Shown here piece by piece: positions 58,604 to 64,000 of a stretch of DNA of 64,000 nucleotides. The stretch's first letter is position 1, and every line of letters starts with the position of its first letter. The notes beneath the pieces were generated by a model. That model was not told where the DNA came from. It made no database searches and saw only the letters and a list, made by a program, of their open reading frames with translations. The position numbers and the translations under genes were made by a program. The stretch is from Mangrovicoccus sp049603835 (GTDB taxonomy: Bacteria; Pseudomonadota; Alphaproteobacteria; Rhodobacterales; Rhodobacteraceae): positions 1-64,000 of the forward strand of contig JBMYSZ010000019.1 in assembly GCA_049603835.1 (NCBI GenBank), in the 5' to 3' direction.

Positions 58604-60535
58604 TCACCCCCCGCGATGAGCCTCTAACCGTTCGATTCCCAGCACATCTAGCACTTTTGCCTCGATATGTTCGGCATTCATTTGTGCCACCGCATACATG
58701 TCGCGCGGCGAGGCTTGGTCGATAAAGATATCCGGCAGCACCATAGAGCGATAAGCCAACCCTCGGTCAAACACGCCCTCTTCGGCCAAAAGCTGCGCCA
58801 CATGGCTACCAAAGCCACCCACTGCGCCTTCTTCCAAGGTGATCAGCGCCTGATGCTCGCGGGCAAGGCGCAAGATCAGATCTCGGTCCAGCGGTTTGGC
58901 AAAACGCGCATCGGCCACGGTTGGGGCCAGGCCTCGGGCCGCTAAGCGTTCCGCCGCGATCAAAGTTTCCCCCAAACGGGTGCCAAAGGACAAAAGCGCC
59001 ACGCCAGAGCCTTCGCGCATCACCCGGCCTTTGCCGATTTCCAGCGGTACGCCGCGCTCGGGCATATCTACGCCTTCGCCCTCGCCGCGCGGGAACCGGA
59101 AGGCTGAGGGGCGATCCTCAATCGCTGCCGCTGTAGCGACCATATGCACCAGCTCGGCTTCATCCGCAGCGGCCATCACCACGAAATCCGGTAGATTGGC
59201 CAAATAGGCAATGTCGAAACTACCCGCATGGGTGGCACCATCAGCCCCCACCAGCCCTGCCCGATCAATGGCAAAGCGCACCGGCAAACGCTGGATTGCC
59301 ACATCATGCACCACCTGATCATAGCCGCGCTGCAAAAAGGTCGAATACATGGCGCAGAAAGGTTTCTTTCCTCCCGCCGCCAAGCCGGCGCAGAAAGTCA
59401 CCCCATGCTGTTCGGCAATCCCCACATCAAAGCAGCGCTCGGGGAAACGTTCCGCAAACAGATTCAGCCCCGTCCCATCGGGCATCGCTGCTGTGACGGC
59501 CACGATATCATCATCACGGCTCGCCTCATCGATCAGGGCATTGGCAAAGACCTTGGTATAACTCGGCGCATTAGAGGCGGGCTTTTTCTGCTCGCCTGTG
59601 ATCACATCGAATTTCGCCCGCGCGTGGCCGCGATCAGCGCTGTCTTCGGCCGGGGCATAGCCCTTGCCCTTTTTTGTGATCACATGGATCAGAACCGGCC
59701 CATGAGCCCGCGCTTGTAAGGTGCGCAGAACCGGCACCAGCTGCTCCAGATCATGGCCATCAATTGGGCCGATATAGGAAAAGCCCAGCTCTTCGAACAG
59801 CGTACCGCCCAGGACCGAATGTTTCAGCAGATCCTTGGCCCGTTTTGCCCCCTCTTTGAAAGGTTCGGGCAGCAGGCTCACCGCGCCTTTGGCGGCTTCC
59901 TTCAGCTCTTGGAAAGGTGCGCCGGAATAGAGCCGCGACAGATAATTCGACAGCGCCCCCACCGGCGGGGCGATGGACATTTCATTGTCATTAAGCACCA
60001 CAAACATCCGCCGTTTGTCATGCCCGGCATTATTCATCGCCTCAAAGGCCATGCCCGCACTCATAGAGCCATCGCCAATCACCGCGATGCAATCGCCCAC
60101 GGGTGGATCCGCGCGGCTGCCCAAATCCCGCGCCGTGGCAAAGCCTAAAGCGGCAGAAATAGAGGTGGAGCTATGCGCCGCGCCAAAAGGGTCAAACACA
60201 CTTTCCGACCGTTTGGTAAAGCCCGAAAGCCCGCCCGCTTGGCGCAAAGTGCGGATGCGGTCACGGCGACCTGTGAGGATCTTATGGGGATAGCATTGAT
60301 GGCTCACATCCCAGATCAACCGGTCGCGCGGCGTGTCAAACACCGCATGTAGCGCCACGGTCAGCTCGACCACACCCAGCCCCGCGCCTAAATGCCCGCC
60401 GGTGACAGATACGGCACTGATGGTTTCAGCGCGCAGCTCATCAGCGACGCGGCGCAGCTCGGCAATAGAAAGCCGGGTCAGATCGCTGGGATCTTTGATT
60501 TTATCCAGATGAGGTGTGGCGGGCTGGTCGGCCAT
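58604..60535 (-). CDS. dxs: 1-deoxy-D-xylulose-5-phosphate synthase
   Basis: DXS joins pyruvate and glyceraldehyde-3-phosphate in the first step of the MEP isoprenoid pathway, using thiamine diphosphate. The 643-residue product has GGHLGAGLGVVELTVALHAVF, the TPP-binding GDGSMSAGMAFEAMNNAG near residue 150, and the transketolase-type C-terminal half (FCAGLAAGGKKPFCAMYST, ITLEEGAVGGFGSHVAQLL). It lies downstream of ispA, linking precursor supply to prenyl synthesis. Confidence 0.97.
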   Translation of the reverse strand: MADQPATPHLDKIKDPSDLTRLSIAELRRVADELRAETISAVSVTGGHLGAGLGVVELTVALHAVFDTPRDRLIWDVSHQCYPHKILTGRRDRIRTLRQAGGLSGFTKRSESVFDPFGAAHSSTSISAALGFATARDLGSRADPPVGDCIAVIGDGSMSAGMAFEAMNNAGHDKRRMFVVLNDNEMSIAPPVGALSNYLSRLYSGAPFQELKEAAKGAVSLLPEPFKEGAKRAKDLLKHSVLGGTLFEELGFSYIGPIDGHDLEQLVPVLRTLQARAHGPVLIHVITKKGKGYAPAEDSADRGHARAKFDVITGEQKKPASNAPSYTKVFANALIDEASRDDDIVAVTAAMPDGTGLNLFAERFPERCFDVGIAEQHGVTFCAGLAAGGKKPFCAMYSTFLQRGYDQVVHDVAIQRLPVRFAIDRAGLVGADGATHAGSFDIAYLANLPDFVVMAAADEAELVHMVATAAAIEDRPSAFRFPRGEGEGVDMPERGVPLEIGKGRVMREGSGVALLSFGTRLGETLIAAERLAARGLAPTVADARFAKPLDRDLILRLAREHQALITLEEGAVGGFGSHVAQLLAEEGVFDRGLAYRSMVLPDIFIDQASPRDMYAVAQMNAEHIEAKVLDVLGIERLEAHRGG

Positions 60536-60567
60536 GGCTATCTCCGCTCCTTGAGGATGCGTCGCTA

Positions 60568-61437
60568 TCAGCTTTCGCGCTCTATGACAAATTGCGCGAC
60601 CTTGCGCAAAGACTCGGCACGGGGACCAAAAGGCGCAATAGCGGCGCAGGCCTCTTCGACCAAGGATTTGGCCTTGGATTTTGCACCGTCAAGCCCCATA
60701 AGCCCGACGAAAGTTGCCTTACCGGCATCCGCATCCTTTTGCAAACGCTTGCCGGCCTTGTCTGGGTCGCCTTCTACATCCAAAATGTCATCGGCGATTT
60801 GGAATGCCAGCCCCAGCGCCGTGGAGTAATCCGTCATGGGTTTGGGATCAGCCAGAGCCATGCGCGCCCCCGCCTCAGCGGACCAGCGGATCAAAGCGCC
60901 GGTTTTATTGGCTTGCAAAGCGGTGATCTGGGTCAGGGTCAAAGGGCGTTTTGCGGTTTCCGCCGCTAAATCCTGCGCTTGGCCAAGAACCATCCCCTCG
61001 GCGCCTGCGGCCCGCGCCAGGCTGACCACCAAATCAGCACGGATCAGCCCCGAAAGACCCGCTGCGGGATCGGCCACCAGCTCAAAGGCCAAGCTTTGCA
61101 GCGCATCGCCGACCAAAACCGCCGTCGCCTCGTCCCAGGCTTTGTGCACTGTGGGACGGCCCCGGCGCAGATCATCATCATCCATGCAGGGCAGATCATC
61201 ATGCACCAGCGAATAAGCATGCAGCGCCTCAATGGCAGCGGCGGGGCTAAGCGCCTGCGCCTCGGACACGCCATAAAGCTGCGCGCTTTCGAGCACCAAA
61301 TAGCCGCGCAGACCTTTGCCCCCTTCCAGCGAATAGGCCATGGCCTGGGCAATAGCGCTTTCGGGCAGAGCCTCAAAAGCCGTAGCCAAACGCGCCGCGA
61401 CCCGCGCAGACGCGACTTTCAGAGCTGGTTTGACCAT
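60568..61437 (-). CDS. ispA: Farnesyl diphosphate synthase-type polyprenyl synthetase
   Basis: The 289-residue enzyme condenses IPP with allylic diphosphates to make FPP (or GGPP). It carries both Asp-rich motifs: DDLPCMDDDDLRRG (first aspartate-rich motif, residues about 78-91) and DDILDVEGD (second). The ATG at 61437 (MVKPALKVASARVAARLATAF) is right after the xseB stop; the open frame continues 15 codons upstream. Product length is not fixed by sequence alone, though its size suits IspA. Confidence 0.92.
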   Translation of the reverse strand: MVKPALKVASARVAARLATAFEALPESAIAQAMAYSLEGGKGLRGYLVLESAQLYGVSEAQALSPAAAIEALHAYSLVHDDLPCMDDDDLRRGRPTVHKAWDEATAVLVGDALQSLAFELVADPAAGLSGLIRADLVVSLARAAGAEGMVLGQAQDLAAETAKRPLTLTQITALQANKTGALIRWSAEAGARMALADPKPMTDYSTALGLAFQIADDILDVEGDPDKAGKRLQKDADAGKATFVGLMGLDGAKSKAKSLVEEACAAIAPFGPRAESLRKVAQFVIERES

Positions 61438-61441
61438 AAAA

Positions 61442-61684
61442 TCACAAACCTTGGGCTGGTGTCGTCCCGGTGGGCACGCCATTTTCGGCCAAGGTAATCT
61501 GGCTGACCTTTTCTTCGGCGGCTTTCAACTTGGCTTCGCAATGGGCCTTTAGCTGGGCGCCGCGCTCATAAAGCGTGATCGCTTGATCCAGCCCCACATC
61601 GCCCTTTTCCAACTGGCCAACCACGGTTTCAAGCGCAGTCATCGCTTCTTCGAAGCTCATCTCGGTGACGGGCTTATCACTCAT
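61442..61684 (-). CDS. xseB: Exodeoxyribonuclease VII small subunit
   Basis: XseB is the small subunit of exonuclease VII. The 80-residue product has FEEAMTALETVVGQLEKGDVGLDQAITLYERGAQLKAHCEAKLKAAEEKVSQI, diagnostic. I used the ATG at 61684. It overlaps the deacetylase-like gene by 8 bases and lies 4 bases before ispA, the common alphaproteobacterial xseB-ispA-dxs order. Confidence 0.95.
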   Translation of the reverse strand: MSDKPVTEMSFEEAMTALETVVGQLEKGDVGLDQAITLYERGAQLKAHCEAKLKAAEEKVSQITLAENGVPTGTTPAQGL

Positions 61685-62624
61685 TTTTCTCTCCACGCTC
61701 CATTAGAACGGTTAGATGGGCTTCCACACTATCCGCGAGCCCCTGAAGATCATAGCCGCCTTCCAGTGTCGAGACGATCCGGCCCTGCGCATAGCGATCT
61801 GCCACATTACAGATCTGTTCCGTGGCCCAAGCAAAGTCATCAGGCAAAAGATGCAGCTCGGCCAAAGGGTCCGCCATATGCGCATCAAATCCAGCGGAAA
61901 TAAAGATCAACTCGGGCTCATGCGCCTCTAGCGCGGGTTGTACATGGGCGTTCCAAGCGGTTTGGAAGGCTTTCGTTCCCGTCCCCGTCCGCAGTGGCAC
62001 ATTGACGATTTGGCCATGGGCGCCTTTTTCATTGGGCACGCCCGTGCCGGGATAGAGCGGCATCTGATGGGTCGAAATGAACAAAGCCCGCGGCTCGTCC
62101 CACAGCAGATCCTGGGTACCATTGCCATGATGCACATCGAAATCGACAATCGCCACCCGCGATAAGCCGCGCCGATCCAGCGCATGTTTGGCCGCAATCG
62201 CCGCATTGCCGAAAAAGCAAAACCCCATGGCCGTGTCGCGTTCCGCGTGATGGCCCGGCGGGCGCATCGCGACAAAGGCGTTTTGCACCGCGCCATCCAG
62301 GACCATATCGACGGCTTTCAGATTGCCCCCGACCCCACGACGCGCGGCATTCAGAGTGCCTTTGTTCAGATGCGTATCCGAATCAAGCGGCACCCAGCCC
62401 GCCCCTTGCGGCGCAGCCTCGACCACCCGCTCCAGATATGGCGGCAGATGGCATAGCAAAATGTCATCATCGCTGCATAAAGGCGCCTCTTCGCGCTGCA
62501 AACCAGTATATTCCACCTTGGTCATGCGATCTAGAATGGCCTCTAGACGCTCTATCCGCTCCGGATGACCGGGCGGATTTTTATGAGCAAGTGCATCGGG
62601 ATGGGTGAGGAAAGCTGTTGTCAT
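61677..62624 (-). CDS. Histone deacetylase-like amidohydrolase
   Basis: The 315-residue enzyme belongs to the arginase/HDAC fold: MRPPGHHAERDTAMGFCFFGNAAIAAKHAL (catalytic His pair), VAIVDFDVHHGNGTQDLLW (zinc Asp and His) and FISAGFDAHMADPLA (zinc Asp). Bacterial members deacetylate acetoin-type or polyamine substrates; acetylpolyamine amidohydrolase is one option. It starts the HDAC-xseB-ispA-dxs unit and lies 123 bases after petR. Confidence 0.88.
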   Translation of the reverse strand: MTTAFLTHPDALAHKNPPGHPERIERLEAILDRMTKVEYTGLQREEAPLCSDDDILLCHLPPYLERVVEAAPQGAGWVPLDSDTHLNKGTLNAARRGVGGNLKAVDMVLDGAVQNAFVAMRPPGHHAERDTAMGFCFFGNAAIAAKHALDRRGLSRVAIVDFDVHHGNGTQDLLWDEPRALFISTHQMPLYPGTGVPNEKGAHGQIVNVPLRTGTGTKAFQTAWNAHVQPALEAHEPELIFISAGFDAHMADPLAELHLLPDDFAWATEQICNVADRYAQGRIVSTLEGGYDLQGLADSVEAHLTVLMERGEKNE

Positions 62625-62747
62625 GACCCCAGGCTAAGCCGAGCCGATCAATGCAGCAAGAATGCTCTGCCCCCTGCGGCAACACTACCCCAAGGGAGGC
62701 CTCAGGAGAAGACTGCAATAACCTGCCTTAATCGGCTTAGGTCAGGT

Positions 62748-63452
62748 TCAATCGGTTACCAGCATATAGCCCGCACCGCGCACGGTTTGCAGATAACGCG
62801 GCTGTTTTGGGTTTTGCTCGATCTTACGGCGCAGACGGGTGATTTGTACATCAACCGCGCGCTCTTGCGCCTGGCCACGATCGCGGCCCAGCTCTTCCAC
62901 CAGTTTCGACCGGCTCAGCGGCTCGCCCGTGGCATTGGAAAAGATCTTCATCAGTTGGGTTTCAGTCGCGGTCAGGCGCACCAGCTGCTCGCCCTCCCAC
63001 ATTTCGCCGCGCTCCAGATCATAGCGCACGGGCCCAAGATGCAGCACCTTAACCGATGCCGCGCTGATTTCCGGCGGCGGCACCCGGCGCAAAATGGCAT
63101 TGATCCGCAAGAGCAGCTCTTTGGGCTCAAACGGCTTGGCCAGGTAATCATCAGCCCCCGCCTCTAGCCCTTCAATCCGTTCGCTGGTTTCGCCTTTGGC
63201 GGTGAGCAGCAGGATAGGCGTCGCGATATCTTCACGCAGGGACCGGGTCAGCGACACCCCATCCTCGCCCGGCATCATCACATCCAAAACGATCAGATCG
63301 AATTCCAACCCATCCAGCAACCGCCGCGCATGAGCCGCATCCCGCGCAGCACTGACCAAAAACCCTTGGCGCGCCAGGAATTTCTGCAGCAAACTACGGA
63401 TGCGCTCGTCATCATCGACGATAAGAAGATGGGCTTCGGCCTGATCGCTCAC
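62748..63452 (-). CDS. petR: Response regulator PetR (OmpR family)
   Basis: The 234-residue OmpR-type regulator has a receiver domain with the acidic DDDE pair near the start, phospho-Asp in LIVLDVMMPGEDG and Lys in LLTAKGE, and a winged-helix DNA-binding domain ending VRGAGYMLVTD. In Rhodobacter capsulatus PetR works with PetP on cytochrome bc1 gene expression. Here it overlaps petP by 4 bases. No sensor kinase is visible in the window. Confidence 0.88.
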   Translation of the reverse strand: MSDQAEAHLLIVDDDERIRSLLQKFLARQGFLVSAARDAAHARRLLDGLEFDLIVLDVMMPGEDGVSLTRSLREDIATPILLLTAKGETSERIEGLEAGADDYLAKPFEPKELLLRINAILRRVPPPEISAASVKVLHLGPVRYDLERGEMWEGEQLVRLTATETQLMKIFSNATGEPLSRSKLVEELGRDRGQAQERAVDVQITRLRRKIEQNPKQPRYLQTVRGAGYMLVTD

Positions 63453-63961
63453 GCGTTATTGTCCTTCAATGCATGGAACTGACGCCGTAATTCAGGATCC
63501 ATCATCGCCTCTAGCACTTGCCGAAACCCGCTGACCGCCTCAGGGCCCGCAGTTCGAAAAGCCGTGCGCATCCGCCCGCGCTGAGCCTCTGATAATTTCC
63601 GTTCTAACGTCGCCCCCTTCTCGGTGAGGTATAAGTTCCGCTCTCGTTTATCCCGTAGTCCTACACGGCTTTCGACCATGCCGTCTTCCACCAATGTACG
63701 TAATACACGATTTAATGATTGCTTCGTTACCCCAAGGATAGACAACAGGTTATTCACCGTGGTCCCCGGCGCGCGATTGATGAAATGCACCGCCCGGTGA
63801 TGGGCACGGCCATAGGCGTATTCTTCCAAAATGCGATCAGGATCTGCGGTAAAGCCGCGATAGGCAAAAAACATCGCCTCAATTCCCTTGCGCAGCTGTT
63901 CATCCGTGAGAAACAGCAGGCTTTCGCCGGTTTGCGCCAGCGCCATTTTCGGTTCGGTCAT
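63449..63961 (-). CDS. petP: MarR-family regulator PetP
   Basis: The 170-residue product has a MarR winged-helix domain: VNNLLSILGVTKQSLNRVLRTLVEDGMVESRVGLRDKRERNLYLTEKGATLERK at about 70-125. It sits upstream of and overlaps petR as in Rhodobacter capsulatus petPR. The start ATG at 63961 is 39 bases from the window edge, so its promoter is largely outside. The role in bc1 regulation is inferred from the pair. Confidence 0.85.
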   Translation of the reverse strand: MTEPKMALAQTGESLLFLTDEQLRKGIEAMFFAYRGFTADPDRILEEYAYGRAHHRAVHFINRAPGTTVNNLLSILGVTKQSLNRVLRTLVEDGMVESRVGLRDKRERNLYLTEKGATLERKLSEAQRGRMRTAFRTAGPEAVSGFRQVLEAMMDPELRRQFHALKDNNA

Positions 63962-64000
63962 GGGACTGCCCCTTCTTGGTCCTTTGCCGTCATTTTATGT

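Overview
The window reads as chromosome of an alphaproteobacterium of the order Rhodobacterales (roseobacter or Rhodobacter type). The signs are a flagellin-flaF-flbT cluster, the petP-petR regulator pair, a dxs/ispA/xseB/deacetylase-like run, a roseobacter-type phasin, and high-GC housekeeping genes. The flagellar genes at the left end are clearly more AT-rich than the rest.

Layout. (1) 1-5326: flagellar genes: flbT, flaF, flagellin, a FlgN-like chaperone and a rod-binding protein on the minus strand, then fliK and flgD on the plus strand. (2) 5357-19787: core genes: ubiB/ubiE, mutM, an enoyl-CoA hydratase, rpsT, dnaA, a GlcD-like FAD oxidase, a three-gene uracil-catabolism (URC-type) operon ending in upp, a small unknown protein, a PaiB-like protein, mtaB and dapF. 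(3) 19916-57890: an integrated element of about 37.9 kb in the 3' half of tRNA-Lys(UUU). It is bounded by a 49-bp direct repeat with one mismatch, with the integrase next to the intact tRNA. (4) 57967-63961: core genes again: a Pr6Pr-type membrane protein, dxs, ispA, xseB, a histone-deacetylase-like hydrolase, petR and petP.

Most of the integrated element (20030-49505) is a near-complete HK97-type siphovirus prophage. A leftward early operon ends in xis-int. A short CI-like repressor and a Cro-like gene diverge around operators of the form ATCCG-N7-CGGAT. A rightward early region carries a replication-like gene followed by three 21-22 bp direct repeats and a perfect DnaA box, a probable phage origin. 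Then come HNH, a jelly-roll-like protein, terminase, portal, S49 protease, capsid, connectors, tail tube, frameshifted tail chaperones, a 1021-aa tape measure with an internal lysozyme-like domain, tail tip, collar-type fibre and holin-like genes. No stand-alone endolysin was recognised.

Between the late genes and attR lies about 8.3 kb of cargo of changed composition. It holds a two-gene AAA ATPase plus subtilisin-like protease module that matches the IetAS (Gao_Iet) anti-phage defence architecture, a decayed IS3-family element with a 4-bp target duplication, a phasin plus coiled-coil gene pair, and a GIY-YIG-type protein. The likely reading is a tRNA-integrated prophage with defence and host-type cargo next to its attachment site. 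A composite of a prophage and an older island is also possible.
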